Shown here piece by piece: positions 7,734-16,860 of a DNA stretch of 64,000 nucleotides; positions within the stretch are counted from its first letter, which is position 1; each line of letters begins with the position of its first letter. Below the pieces are notes generated by a model, which ran no database searches, had not been told where the DNA came from, and saw only the letters and a list, made by a program, of their open reading frames with translations. The stretch lies in the NCBI RefSeq assembly GCF_965139335.1, contig NZ_CBCSEL010000001.1, one strand, 5' to 3'. This DNA comes from Catellicoccus marimammalium (GTDB taxonomy: Bacteria; Bacillota; Bacilli; Lactobacillales; Catellicoccaceae). The translations under genes and the position numbers were made by a program.

Positions 7734-8612
7734 ATGGCTAAAATTACTGCCGCTATGGTTAAAGAGCTACGTGAAGCTACAGGCGTAGGTATGATGGATG
7801 CGAAAAAAGCATTAGTAGAAACAGATGGTGATTTCGATAAAGCTGTAGACGTATTACGTGAAAAAGGTATGGCAAAAGCTGCTAAGAAAAATGATCGTAT
7901 CGCTGCAGAAGGATTAGCAAACGTTTATGTTGATGGTAACGTTGCTGCAATCGTAGAAGTTAACTCAGAAACAGACTTCGTAGCAAAAAATGAAATGTTC
8001 CAAAACTTAGTTAAAGATATTGCTAAATTAGTTGCAGAAAACAAACCTGCATCTATGGAAGAAGCAATGGCTTTAGAATTAAATGGTAAATCATTAGAAG
8101 AAGCTTTATTAGAAGCTACTACAGTTATCGGTGAAAAAATTAGCTTCCGTCGTTTCGAAGTAGTTGAAAAATCTGATAACGAATTCTTCGGTTCATACTT
8201 ACACATGGGTGGACGTATTGCTGTATTAACAGTAATCGAAGGTGGAAATGATGCAGTAGCAAAAGATGTTGCTATGCACATTGCTGCGATTAACCCTCGT
8301 TACATGACTGAAGCAGAAGTACCAGCTGAAGAATTAGAACATGAGAAAAAAGTGTTAACAGAACAAGCATTAAACGAAGGTAAACCTGAAAACATCGTTG
8401 AAAAAATGGTTGTTGGACGCTTGAAAAAATTCTTGGCAGAAATCTGCTTAGTAGACCAACCATTCGTTAAAGATGGCGATATGACAGTAGGTAAATTCTT
8501 AAGCGATAACAATGCGACAGCTCGCATGTTTACTCGTTTTGAAGTTGGAGAAGGAATTGAGAAAAAAGAAGATAACTTTGTAGAAGAAGTTATGAGCCAA
8601 ATTAACGGTTAA
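7734..8612 (+). CDS. tsf: Elongation factor Ts
   Basis: 292 residues, full length. It has the N-terminal UBA-like domain with [19 protein letters not shown] (about 9-27) and the core SETDFVAKN motif (about 78-86) that disrupts the Mg2+ site of EF-Tu to release GDP, followed by two core subdomains. The gene follows GAGGAGG and is flanked by hairpins on both sides, so its dose relative to rpsB and pyrH is likely tuned by partial termination. Confidence 0.98.
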   Translation: MAKITAAMVKELREATGVGMMDAKKALVETDGDFDKAVDVLREKGMAKAAKKNDRIAAEGLANVYVDGNVAAIVEVNSETDFVAKNEMFQNLVKDIAKLVAENKPASMEEAMALELNGKSLEEALLEATTVIGEKISFRRFEVVEKSDNEFFGSYLHMGGRIAVLTVIEGGNDAVAKDVAMHIAAINPRYMTEAEVPAEELEHEKKVLTEQALNEGKPENIVEKMVVGRLKKFLAEICLVDQPFVKDGDMTVGKFLSDNNATARMFTRFEVGEGIEKKEDNFVEEVMSQING

Positions 8613-8636
8613 TTTTACTCAATAAGAATAATAAAT

Positions 8637-8672
8637 AAAGAGTTTGTGGTTTAACTGCAAGCTCTTTTTTTA
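8637..8672 (+). terminator. Terminator/attenuator between tsf and pyrH
   Basis: AAAGAG (8637-8642) and CTCTTT (8662-8667) with an inner TTG/CAA pairing, followed by a T run. Confidence 0.75.
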
Positions 8673-8673
8673 A

Positions 8674-9408
<735 letters not shown>

Positions 9409-9419
9409 GAGGCACAATT

Positions 9420-9977
9420 ATGGCTTTAGAAGTTATCCAACAAGCACAAGAAAAAATGGAAAAATCAGAACAAGCATTACGTCGTGAATTATCACAAATC
9501 CGCGCTGGACGTGCAAATGCAAGTTTATTAGATCGTGTCCAAGTAGAATATTATGGAGTACCTACTCCAGTCAATCAAATGGCACAAATTTCTATTCCAG
9601 AAGCTCGTGTAATTATGATTACACCATTTGATAAAACTACTTTAAAAGATATCGAACGTGGAATTTTAGAAAGTGATTTAGGAATTAACCCAACCAATGA
9701 TGGGAATGTTATTCGTTTAGTAATTCCTCAATTAACAGAAGAACGTCGTAAAGAATTAGCAAAAGAAGTGAAAAAAATTGCGGAACAAGGAAAAGTAAGT
9801 ATCCGTCATATCCGTCGTGATGTTATGAATGCTTTGAAGAAAATGGAAAAAGCAAGCGAAATCACAGAAGATGATTTACGTGGATATGAAAAAGACGTTC
9901 AAGAATTAACAGATAAGAGCATCAAAGATATGGATGCAATTGCTGCTGAAAAAGAACAAGAATTATTAGAAATTTAA
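9420..9977 (+). CDS. frr: Ribosome recycling factor
   Basis: 185 residues, exactly the family length. RRF acts with EF-G to split post-termination ribosomes. The long-helix domain carries [21 protein letters not shown], and the small domain [24 protein letters not shown] and [15 protein letters not shown]-terminal helix [21 protein letters not shown] is typical. The ribosome site AGGAGG precedes the ATG. The transcript then ends at a strong terminator, unlike the common arrangement in which uppS and cdsA follow directly. Confidence 0.98.
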   Translation: MALEVIQQAQEKMEKSEQALRRELSQIRAGRANASLLDRVQVEYYGVPTPVNQMAQISIPEARVIMITPFDKTTLKDIERGILESDLGINPTNDGNVIRLVIPQLTEERRKELAKEVKKIAEQGKVSIRHIRRDVMNALKKMEKASEITEDDLRGYEKDVQELTDKSIKDMDAIAAEKEQELLEI

Positions 9978-9986
9978 TGATAATAG

Positions 9987-10014
9987 AAAAGATGGGAACT
10001 TTCCCATCTTTTTT
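9987..10014 (+). terminator. Terminator of the rpsB-tsf-pyrH-frr unit
   Basis: AAAAGATGGGA (9987-9997) / TCCCATCTTTT (10002-10012), a 4-base loop and a T run. Confidence 0.92.
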
Positions 10015-10038
10015 GATTAAAAAATAAAGATAAACAAA

Positions 10039-10066
10039 AAAAGAAGACTCCACAGAGTCTTCTTTT
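10039..10066 (-). terminator. Terminator of the duplicated coiled-coil gene
   Basis: AAAAGAAGACTC (10039-10050) / GAGTCTTCTTTT (10055-10066), placed just after the minus-strand stop at 10082 and symmetric enough to work in either direction. Confidence 0.88.
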
Positions 10067-10081
10067 TATTTACTTACTTAC

Positions 10082-10522
10082 TTATTTATTTTCTTTGTTA
10101 GCGCAAGCAGCACATTTACCTGATTCTGCTTTTTGTAACATATCTTTAATATCTTTAATTGCTTCTTTTTGTTCTAAGTAGCTTTTTACTTTTGTTTCAT
10201 GTTTTTCATCTTCTTTAATTTTAGCAAGATCTGCATCTAACGCATCTAAACGTTGATTGATTTCATCTACAGTTTCTTGTTCTTTTTTAATCCATTCGTT
10301 CATTGTAGGTTGTTCTTTATCTTTCGCTTTTTCTTCATCTTTTTCAATACGATGTTCTTTGCGAGTTAATACACGAATTTCATGTAAAGCTTTTTCTTGT
10401 TCGAAGAAGTCTTTTACTTTGCTATCTGTTGCTTCCATTTTATCTAATGTTTCATCCAATTTTTCTAAGCAATCAGAAATTTTAGCTAATAATTTTTGTT
10501 CACGTTCTTCAAAGTTTGCCAT
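10082..10522 (-). CDS. Charged coiled-coil protein with internal duplication and C-terminal CxxC; function unknown
   Basis: 146 residues, nearly all predicted helix, very rich in Glu and Lys, with no signal peptide or membrane segment. Two halves align: a KISDCLEKLDETLDKM helix and KVKDFFEQEKALHEIRVL in the first match EINQRLDALDADLAKI and KVKSYLEQKEAIKDIKDM in the second, so a ~60-residue unit has been duplicated. The tail SGKCAACANKENK holds a C-x-x-C pair, which could bind metal or form a disulfide. It has a near-consensus own promoter and AGAGGAT ribosome site and stands alone between frr and a divergent membrane protein gene. I do not recognise the family. Confidence 0.7.
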   Translation of the reverse strand: MANFEEREQKLLAKISDCLEKLDETLDKMEATDSKVKDFFEQEKALHEIRVLTRKEHRIEKDEEKAKDKEQPTMNEWIKKEQETVDEINQRLDALDADLAKIKEDEKHETKVKSYLEQKEAIKDIKDMLQKAESGKCAACANKENK

Positions 10523-10568
10523 AATAAATCATCCTCTTTTCCATTAATATAAGTTTCCTTACAATGTC

Positions 10569-10597
10569 ATTATAGTATGACCACAAAAAAAGTACAA
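10569..10597 (-). promoter_or_regulatory. Sigma-A promoter of the duplicated coiled-coil gene
   Basis: On the minus strand, TTGTAC (10597-10592), a 17-base spacer and TATAAT (10574-10569), about 47 bases upstream of the start codon. Confidence 0.75.
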
Positions 10598-10659
10598 AAG
10601 ATATGATAATTTTTTTTCAAAGTGAAATAAGGTATAGTAAAAGAGAAAAGGGGGGAATA

Positions 10660-11373
10660 ATGATGATTTTTATTAAAATTTGGTTGATTTTATCTATCTT
10701 TTCGTTTGTTTGGATTGGTATAGATTTAATCAAACATCCACAAATGATGAAAATTATGAATGCCGTCTGGATGATTAATACTCTTTGGGGAGGACCTTTT
10801 ATTGTCATCGCTTATTATTGGTTTGGTCGTGCTCCTAAAAAAGAAAAAAAGAATATGAAAATGGACTCTTCTATGTCTATGGATGATATGAAGATGAGTG
10901 ATATGTCTATGAAAGATATGGATATGGATGGTATGCCAATGCCAAAACATAAACATTGGCAACGAATTGCTTCGGGTACTTTACATTGTGGTAGCGGATG
11001 TACACTAGCGGATATGATTGGATTAGCGATTAGTTTGCTACTAGGACTTGGTACAATAAGTCATTTTGTTTTAGCTTATATCCTTGCGTTTATTATTGGT
11101 ATCTTTTTCCAATACTTTGCTTTACGTGAGATGGATCAAAAAACTGCTACAAAAATTTTAATGAAAAAAGCGATGATTTCTGATTTTTGGTCTTTATTTG
11201 CTTGGCAATTAGGAATGGTGATAGGGCAACTTTTCTTCCAATGGATCTTGCCAGGAAAAGGAATCATTTTTTCGATTTTCATTATGCAATTAGCGATGGC
11301 AGTAGGATTTTTCTTTGCTTATCCAGTGAATGATTATTTAGTTAAAAAGGGAATTAAAAAGGCAATGGCCTAG
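10660..11373 (+). CDS. DUF4396-like membrane protein with Met/His-rich loop
   Basis: 237 residues from the ATG at 10660 (GGGGG site 4 bases upstream); the in-frame upstream extension has no ribosome site. About six hydrophobic helices. Between helices 2 and 3 (about residues 66-95) lies a cytosolic or extracellular loop with repeated M-x-M and D-M units, ending in MPMPKHKHW, followed by TLHCGSGCTLADMIG. Methionine-plus-histidine clusters with a C-x-x-x-C are typical of copper(I)-handling proteins, and DUF4396 proteins are often found near copper genes. No known copper gene is adjacent. Family assignment moderate; metal role inferred. Confidence 0.7.
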   Translation: MMIFIKIWLILSIFSFVWIGIDLIKHPQMMKIMNAVWMINTLWGGPFIVIAYYWFGRAPKKEKKNMKMDSSMSMDDMKMSDMSMKDMDMDGMPMPKHKHWQRIASGTLHCGSGCTLADMIGLAISLLLGLGTISHFVLAYILAFIIGIFFQYFALREMDQKTATKILMKKAMISDFWSLFAWQLGMVIGQLFFQWILPGKGIIFSIFIMQLAMAVGFFFAYPVNDYLVKKGIKKAMA

Positions 11374-11479
11374 AACAAAAGAGAAAAAGAAAAAAGTTAG
11401 GTAATTTTGAGCATTCTTGTTTCTTTTTTACTTTTTGTGTATTAAAATAAACTTAGTTGTAAGGAAAGGATGAATCAAT

Positions 11480-11932
11480 ATGAAAATGAACAACTTTTTA
11501 AATGAATTATTAGCAGATTTAAATCAAATGTTAATGTTAACTTACCAAGTACATTGGTATATGCGTGGTAAAGGATTCTTAGTATATCATCCAATGCTAG
11601 ATTCATACATTGAAGAATATCAAGATGACATCGATGAAGTAGCAGAAAACTTAATTATGTTAGGTGGAGCTCCATTCTCAACTTTAGAAGAAATGGCTAA
11701 AAACACAAAATTAGAAATTACAGCTGGTGACTACGGCGTAACTATCGAAGCACAATTAGAAAAATTATTAGCTGGTTTGAAATACTTCCAAGCAAAATGC
11801 CAAGAAGGTATGGAATTAGCTGAAGAAGAAAACTTAGTACACATCGTTGACTTATGTAGCGATATGTTAGCATCTACAAACAAACACATTTGGATGTTAA
11901 ATGCTGAATTAGGAAAAGCTCCTAACGCTTAA
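11480..11932 (+). CDS. dps: Dps-family DNA-binding ferritin-like protein
   Basis: 150 residues. Dps dodecamers oxidise Fe(II) with peroxide and store it, protecting DNA. The ferroxidase-site helices are visible: YQVHWYMRGKGFLVYHPMLDSYIEEYQDDIDEVAENL (His near 24, His and Asp about 36-40, E/D-x-x-x-E pattern), then LIMLGGAPFSTLEEM, the standard post-site segment. The N-terminus is short with few lysines, so DNA binding through a basic tail is not obvious. Strong codon bias suggests high expression. It is monocistronic, with an AAGGA site and a bidirectional terminator. Confidence 0.93.
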   Translation: MKMNNFLNELLADLNQMLMLTYQVHWYMRGKGFLVYHPMLDSYIEEYQDDIDEVAENLIMLGGAPFSTLEEMAKNTKLEITAGDYGVTIEAQLEKLLAGLKYFQAKCQEGMELAEEENLVHIVDLCSDMLASTNKHIWMLNAELGKAPNA

Positions 11933-11942
11933 TGAATAAGAA

Positions 11943-11970
11943 AAAAGACTCCTTTATGGAGTCTTTTTTT
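11943..11970. terminator. Bidirectional terminator between dps and the ABC exporter
   Basis: AAAAGACTCC (11943-11952) / GGAGTCTTTT (11958-11967) with a TTTAT loop, A and T runs on either side. Confidence 0.9.
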
Positions 11971-12827
11971 TATCCTTTTAAATTTGATTTCATCAAACGT
12001 TTACTCAATAAAAGAATGATAAGAATGATAATCGCACTTGACCCTAATAAGATCCATAATACTGTAGATTGAGTGACATCATTAGAGCCAATTTCTAAGC
12101 TCATACCTAAAAATTCCTTCATGTAATCCGCTACCTTCGTTGGTAAATCTTTTAAATAGGGAGTGACTAAAATCCAACGGTTTTCTAATCCACTATAAGT
12201 TAAAGGGACACATTTAATAAAAGTTTGAGCAGCATCTGATAAATTCCCCATCGGTACATATCCACCAATGATAAATCCAGAAGCAGCACCAATAATAGTT
12301 CCTACACCTCGTAAGCTAGACTCTGTTTTAATAAAAGCACAAATTAAAAAGGTAATTCCAGAAGATAATAGAGAACTAATGATAAAGTTCATTCCTAAAT
12401 ATCTTAATTGTTCTGTATGTAAAGTCAAATCATCAATGGAGTAAAAATATCCGTAAGCAACAACAAAAATAATGATTTGCATGATGAAAGATAAGAAGAA
12501 TGAAGATAAATAATAGCCAAAAAGTAAAGTAGCAGGAGAAGTTTGACTAATTTTAAAATCTAAAAATTTATTATTGGTCTTATCAATAACATATTGTCCA
12601 GAAATCGTAAATGCTGTAGTCAAAGAAGTAATACTTAGTAGTGCTCCTAACATCCACATATCAATAATTTCTGATTTATTGGGTAAGGAACCTAGATCCG
12701 ATAAAATATTACTGCGTAAAAAGAAGACATAAATGAGAAAAAAGATTAAAGATCCCAGTAGGGAAAAGAAAATATTGGAAATATTTTTACTATAAATGGT
12801 TAAATTTCTTTTGATAATTGTCATCAT
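11970..12827 (-). CDS. ABC-2 type exporter permease
   Basis: 285 residues with six hydrophobic helices and a large loop after the first, the ABC-2 permease layout. It pairs with the ATPase encoded immediately upstream: the ATPase stop and this ATG overlap as ATGA. Such pairs export small peptides, antibiotics or lipids, or act as immunity or drug-resistance exporters. No biosynthetic or sensor genes adjoin, so the substrate is unknown. A doublet ATG-ATG makes the exact start ambiguous by one codon. Confidence 0.85.
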   Translation of the reverse strand: MMTIIKRNLTIYSKNISNIFFSLLGSLIFFLIYVFFLRSNILSDLGSLPNKSEIIDMWMLGALLSITSLTTAFTISGQYVIDKTNNKFLDFKISQTSPATLLFGYYLSSFFLSFIMQIIIFVVAYGYFYSIDDLTLHTEQLRYLGMNFIISSLLSSGITFLICAFIKTESSLRGVGTIIGAASGFIIGGYVPMGNLSDAAQTFIKCVPLTYSGLENRWILVTPYLKDLPTKVADYMKEFLGMSLEIGSNDVTQSTVLWILLGSSAIIILIILLLSKRLMKSNLKG

Positions 12828-13702
12828 AATGTATCTTCCTCCTTTGTTAATTTTAAGAATACTTCATTTAAGTCCGTTGGTAAGAATGAGAAATAAAGCG
12901 TAATTTCTTGATATTGATTGACAATAGATAGAGCTTCTTTTTCATTTTGACAAATGAAGTGATATTCATTACCTTCTTCTTTATGTGCACGTGAATCATG
13001 GATTTCTTCACTCGTGATTAAGCGTAATGTAGGGACGTCGTACTTCTCTTTTAAAGATTGAGCAGATCCTGATTCAATTAGTTTTCCTTTACGTAAAATA
13101 TATAAATTATCTGCATTCTCTGCTTCTTCTAAGTAATGAGTCGTTAAAAAGATAGCTAAATGTTTTTCTTCTTTTAATTGATGAAGTAATTGCCAAATTT
13201 CTTGACGAGATTGAATATCAATTCCTGTTGTGGGTTCATCTAAAAATAAAATTTCTGGTTCGTTGAGTAAGGCACGAGTAATATCTACTTTTCTTCGCAT
13301 TCCTCCAGAAAGTTTTCCATAAGATTTTTTAGCAAATTCATAAACGCCAGTTTGTTTCATCAGCGTTTCTAATTTTTCTTTTTGATAGTTTTTATTAAGT
13401 TGTGCACGGATTTTTAAGTTTTGCCAAACCGTTAATTCCTTATCTAAAATACTATTCTGAAAAACAACACCAATTTTTTTGTCTTTCCTAGGTACTTTTT
13501 CCAAAGGTTGTCCTTTAAAATAGATTTCTCCTTCTGTAGGTGTTAATGTACCAATGAGCATGGCAATGGTTGTCGATTTTCCTGCTCCATTCGTTCCCAA
13601 ATAAGCCGTTAGTTTTCCAGCGGGAACAGATATATTTAAATGATCAACTGCAGTATAATTTTGAAACTTTTTAGTTAATCCTTTTGCTTCGATAATGTTC
13701 AT
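12824..13702 (-). CDS. ABC exporter ATP-binding protein (CcmA/DrrA type)
   Basis: 292 residues from the ATG at 13702, which follows a good AGGA site; an upstream in-frame ATG at 13789 would add 29 basic, unmatched residues. Nucleotide-binding motifs in order: Walker A GTNGAGKST (about 39-47), Q-loop VVFQNS, signature LSGGMRRKVD, Walker B EILFLDEPTTGID, switch His in LTTHYLEEAEN. The ~75-residue C-terminal extension is typical of the DrrA-like group. It is the first gene of a two-gene exporter operon. Confidence 0.92.
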   Translation of the reverse strand: MNIIEAKGLTKKFQNYTAVDHLNISVPAGKLTAYLGTNGAGKSTTIAMLIGTLTPTEGEIYFKGQPLEKVPRKDKKIGVVFQNSILDKELTVWQNLKIRAQLNKNYQKEKLETLMKQTGVYEFAKKSYGKLSGGMRRKVDITRALLNEPEILFLDEPTTGIDIQSRQEIWQLLHQLKEEKHLAIFLTTHYLEEAENADNLYILRKGKLIESGSAQSLKEKYDVPTLRLITSEEIHDSRAHKEEGNEYHFICQNEKEALSIVNQYQEITLYFSFLPTDLNEVFLKLTKEEDTL

Positions 13703-13812
13703 ATTTTTCCTATCCTTTCTTAAGGTTAGATTCAGTATAGCAAGGAATTCAATATTTAGAAAAGAAATCTTTTTTATTTTTCTTATCAAAAATATTATTA
13801 TAAAAAGTAAAA

Positions 13813-13841
13813 TTCGAAAAAAGTATTAAAAATGGTATAGA
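13813..13841 (+). promoter_or_regulatory. Candidate nagA promoter
   Basis: TTCGAA (13813-13818), a 17-base spacer and TATAGA (13836-13841), 64 bases before the nagA start. Confidence 0.45.
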
Positions 13842-13905
13842 CCGATTGAATATTTATCAAAGAAGGAGTATGCTATTAGTATCAAGAATTGAATGAGGGA
13901 TATAC

Positions 13906-15051
13906 ATGAAAACATATATTTATGCAGATAAATTCTTTTTACCACAGGGAGTAGAAGGAAAAGGATATTTAGAAATTAAAGATGGAAAATTTGGTCATTA
14001 CCAAAAAGAAAAACCACAAAGTGGCGAAATTGTTGATTATAGTGGAAAATATGTGGCACCAGGTTTAGTTGATACACATATTCATGGATATGCAGGAGCT
14101 GATGTAATGGATAATGATGCAGAAGGCTTACAACGTATGTCTGAAGGATTATTGAGTTGTGGGGTAACTTCCTTTTTAGCAACCACATTAACGGCGGACC
14201 ATGATTTATTATTAAGCGTTTCAAAAACCATTCGTGAAGTTAAAGGAAAAGAACGTGGAGCAAAAATTCAAGGGATTTTCTTTGAAGGACCATATTTTAC
14301 AGAGAAGTATAAAGGAGCACAAAATCCTAAATATTTAACAAAACCTTGTTTAGATGAATTCCATGCTTGGCAAGAAGCATCAGGAAACTTAATTAAAAAA
14401 ATTGCGTTAGCTCCTGAATACGCAGAAGCAGTAGAATTCACAAAACAATTAACTAAAGAAGGAGTAGTTGTTGCTTTAGGGCATAGTGATGCTACCTATG
14501 AACAAGCAAAAGCAGTAGCAGAAGCTGGTGCAAGTATTTTTGTTCATACTTTTAATGGAATGCGTGGATTTACTCACCGTGAGCCAGGGATGGCAGGAGC
14601 TGCTTTAACTTTACCTCACGCTTATCGTGAATTGATTTGTGATGGTCATCATGTTCATCCTAAAGCTTGTGATGCTTTAATTAAAGCAGTGGGACATGAG
14701 CAAGTAGCTTTGATTACAGACTGTATGTGTGCCGGAGGAATGCCTGAAGGACAATATATGTTAGGAGAACTTCCAGTTACAGTAAAAGATGGAACTGCTC
14801 GCTTAGAAGCAGGAAACTTAGCAGGAAGCATTTTAGAATTAAAAGATGCTGTCCATAATGTAGTAGACTGGAATTTAGCAACGGTGGAACAAGCAATTAT
14901 GATGGCTTCTCATGTTCCTGCTGTAAGTTGTAAGATGGATGACGTGTGTGGACAAATTAAAGCAGGATATGATGCAGATTTTATCGTTTTAACGCCAGAG
15001 TTAGAATTAGAATGTACATATTTAAATGGAGAATGTCGTTATCAAAAATAA
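13906..15051 (+). CDS. nagA: N-acetylglucosamine-6-phosphate deacetylase
   Basis: 381 residues, full length for the amidohydrolase-superfamily NagA. It converts GlcNAc-6-P to GlcN-6-P, feeding glycolysis or cell-wall precursor recycling. Visible are VDTHIHGYAGAD (metal ligands H58 and H60), FFEGPYF (about 125-131), ALGHSDATYEQA (metal His), VHTFNGMRGFTHREPG (substrate loop), and the catalytic Asp in LITDCMCAGG. It stands alone, without nagB or a PTS gene. I saw no cre match in its upstream region. Confidence 0.96.
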   Translation: MKTYIYADKFFLPQGVEGKGYLEIKDGKFGHYQKEKPQSGEIVDYSGKYVAPGLVDTHIHGYAGADVMDNDAEGLQRMSEGLLSCGVTSFLATTLTADHDLLLSVSKTIREVKGKERGAKIQGIFFEGPYFTEKYKGAQNPKYLTKPCLDEFHAWQEASGNLIKKIALAPEYAEAVEFTKQLTKEGVVVALGHSDATYEQAKAVAEAGASIFVHTFNGMRGFTHREPGMAGAALTLPHAYRELICDGHHVHPKACDALIKAVGHEQVALITDCMCAGGMPEGQYMLGELPVTVKDGTARLEAGNLAGSILELKDAVHNVVDWNLATVEQAIMMASHVPAVSCKMDDVCGQIKAGYDADFIVLTPELELECTYLNGECRYQK

Positions 15052-15056
15052 AAGAG

Positions 15057-15087
15057 AAAAAGCACCTAAGATTAGGTGCTTTTTTTA
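15057..15087. terminator. nagA terminator, also convergent end of the nuclease unit
   Basis: AGCACCTAA (15061-15069) / TTAGGTGCT (15072-15080) flanked by A and T runs. Confidence 0.9.
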
Positions 15088-15459
15088 TAAAATATTAGAA
15101 GTAATTGTTCCTTCAATCCATTGAGCAACCCACTCGTTAGGAGTGATTGTATATTCTTCTATGTCACTAAGATGTAGATCTACAGGAACAACCCAAGTAG
15201 TCGTTTCATTTCCTAATAAATAGTTACCATCAATAGATTGAGCAATTAATTTTGCTTGATGTTCTTTTAACCATTCTTCAGATAAAGTCGTTGTTGAAGC
15301 TAAAGTTTCGATACATAAAGAAAAATTTTCTAAAAGATCTTGGTCTTTGGATTGAAATTGCAAATAATCATCATCTAAGGAAACCGCTGTTTTTGCGGTT
15401 AATTCTTCATACCATGCTAAAAAGGGCATAGCTCTATGTTCGATAAACCAATCTTTCAA
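15085..15459 (-). CDS. Small acidic protein of unknown function downstream of the nuclease
   Basis: 124 residues from a TTG preceded by AAGGA with seven-base spacing; no in-frame ATG offers a better site. It is acidic, without signal peptide or membrane segment, and therefore cytosolic. The C-terminal half (VVPVDLHLSDIEEYTITPNEWVAQWI) has an alternating strand-helix look vaguely like SUKH-type immunity proteins, but I see no diagnostic motif. It lies 20 bases downstream of a secreted lipoprotein nuclease gene on the same strand, so the two are probably cotranscribed. A protective role against the nuclease is possible but unproven. Confidence 0.6.
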   Translation of the reverse strand: MKDWFIEHRAMPFLAWYEELTAKTAVSLDDDYLQFQSKDQDLLENFSLCIETLASTTTLSEEWLKEHQAKLIAQSIDGNYLLGNETTTWVVPVDLHLSDIEEYTITPNEWVAQWIEGTITSNIL

Positions 15460-15479
15460 TGAAATTCCTTCTTTCTTTT

Positions 15480-16103
15480 TTATTTTTTATTTGGAATCAC
15501 AACTGTGTAATTTAAACGATTATTATTCAGTGTTTTTGCTTCCATTTTAATGCTGACTGGCATTAATTGTCCCTTACCATAAATTGGAGTTACTCGATAA
15601 CGTACTTTATTTCCTTGTTCTACGACATCACGCACTTCGTTTTCGTATTTTGTCATATAAGGGGTATTTACAGGATTTTGATACAAAGTAACTAAGTTTT
15701 TCATCGTATCTCCACTTCCACCCAATTGACGTCCAATTAAATGACCACGAGCATGACCTTTTTTCCCAGATTGGAATCCAGCAGGACGGATGTCAGGATT
15801 TGCTTTTGTTCCTGTACCAATCATTGATTTTGTAATTAAGGCATTCGCTGCAGTTGCTCTACCTAAAGAATCTAGTGGTCCATATTGAATCCATCCTGGA
15901 CCATCTTTCAATTCTTCACTTGTGAATTCAGCAGGGCCAGAAGGGTTAGGGCATCCATTTTTACTTGTTTTTTTCGTTGATTTTTGTTGATAAGAAGGTT
16001 GTTGTTGTGTATTTTTTTGATTTGAAGCACAACCACTTAATAAAGGTAAGAAAAGAGCTCCAATACTAAGTGTTGTGATCCATTTTTTTACCCAATTTTT
16101 CAT
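15480..16103 (-). CDS. DNA/RNA non-specific endonuclease, lipoprotein (EndA/DNA-entry type)
   Basis: 207 residues from ATG 16103; ATG 16115 and TTG 16124 are alternatives because AAAGGA sits awkwardly close. The N-terminus MKNWVKKW plus hydrophobic stretch ends in the lipobox LSGC, so the protein is anchored on the outer membrane face, followed by a Gln/Ser/Thr/Lys-rich linker. The catalytic domain has RPAGFQSGKKGHARGHLIGRQLGG, where ARGHL replaces the classical DRGHL with the general-base histidine kept, then NLVTLYQNPVNTPYMTKYEN with the metal Asn. Relatives digest extracellular DNA for nutrition or competence. Its 5' end overlaps the FUSC-like gene. Confidence 0.88.
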   Translation of the reverse strand: MKNWVKKWITTLSIGALFLPLLSGCASNQKNTQQQPSYQQKSTKKTSKNGCPNPSGPAEFTSEELKDGPGWIQYGPLDSLGRATAANALITKSMIGTGTKANPDIRPAGFQSGKKGHARGHLIGRQLGGSGDTMKNLVTLYQNPVNTPYMTKYENEVRDVVEQGNKVRYRVTPIYGKGQLMPVSIKMEAKTLNNNRLNYTVVIPNKK

Positions 16104-16710
16104 TGAATTTCTCATTCCTTTCAATTTCTATTTGTAATTGTTGTTCCATTTTACGTAAATCTGCTTCTTGCTTTTGAATTTGTTTTAAATCTTGTTTTAA
16201 TTCATCAATTGTCTTTGGTTCTTCTTTTTTCGGATGGACAAAGCGATTAATAAAAATAGAAATCATTGCCCCAACAAAAATATCTGTAATACGGAAAATT
16301 GCTTTTAAAACAGATTGATGACCTTGAGAAGTAAAATAAACAATTAAAAGTGCTGCTGAACCATTAATAATTCCAGGTTGTTTATGCCAATGATTCATAC
16401 ATTTAATAAAAAGCATCACACCTATAGGTAAAGTAATAGCTTCCACCCACATATACGGGAAAAAGTGACGAATGACGACTAATGATAAAGAAATAACACA
16501 TCCAGTAGTATTCCCAATTAAAAGTGCTTTACCAAAGCGAATGGAAAGAGTATGATCTTCCCGCATGGAAAAAATTGCTGATAAACAAGCTAGCATTGGA
16601 TTGATATCTAAAGAATAATATAATAGAAAACATACCATGACACTAAGTCCGGTTTTTAACAAACGCCATCCAGGCAACCAATATAGAATCCATTGTTTGA
16701 ATTTCGTCAA
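16066..16710 (-). CDS. FUSC-like / aromatic acid exporter family membrane protein
   Basis: 214 residues counted from a TTG at 16710. Four or five membrane helices (GWRLLKTGLSVMVCFLLYYSL, MREDHTLSIRFGKALLIGNTTGCVIS, and so on) match the N-terminal FUSC/ArAE membrane unit, followed by a charged C-terminal coiled coil (KQIQKQEADLRKMEQQLQIEIER). Full ArAE exporters have a longer soluble domain, so this is a minimal form. The start is odd: the best ribosome site, AAGGAGG (16740-16734), leads to an ATG at 16727 in another frame whose mini-ORF ends on this TTG. Either coupling or a one-base change in a T6 run explains this. Substrate unknown. Confidence 0.72.
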   Translation of the reverse strand: MTKFKQWILYWLPGWRLLKTGLSVMVCFLLYYSLDINPMLACLSAIFSMREDHTLSIRFGKALLIGNTTGCVISLSLVVIRHFFPYMWVEAITLPIGVMLFIKCMNHWHKQPGIINGSAALLIVYFTSQGHQSVLKAIFRITDIFVGAMISIFINRFVHPKKEEPKTIDELKQDLKQIQKQEADLRKMEQQLQIEIERNEKFNEKLGKKMDHNT

Positions 16711-16727
16711 AAAAGCACTCCCTCCAT
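16707..16727 (-). other. Six-codon mini-ORF with perfect ribosome site, upstream of the FUSC-like gene
   Basis: AAGGAGG (16740-16734), a six-base gap and ATG encode MEGVLF then TGA (16709-16707). The TGA overlaps the downstream TTG start as TTGA. The T6 run (16714-16709) is the place where one extra T would join the ATG to the downstream frame. Confidence 0.5.
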
Positions 16728-16860
16728 TGTAATCCTCCTTAAAATTGTAATACAAATTACATTTTTTGACCAATTGATTTTTTCAAAGGAAGATGATAGA
16801 TGAGAAAATAAGAAAAAAGGAGTAAAATAGTGTAGTAGAAAAATGAGGAGAGTGATTGGA

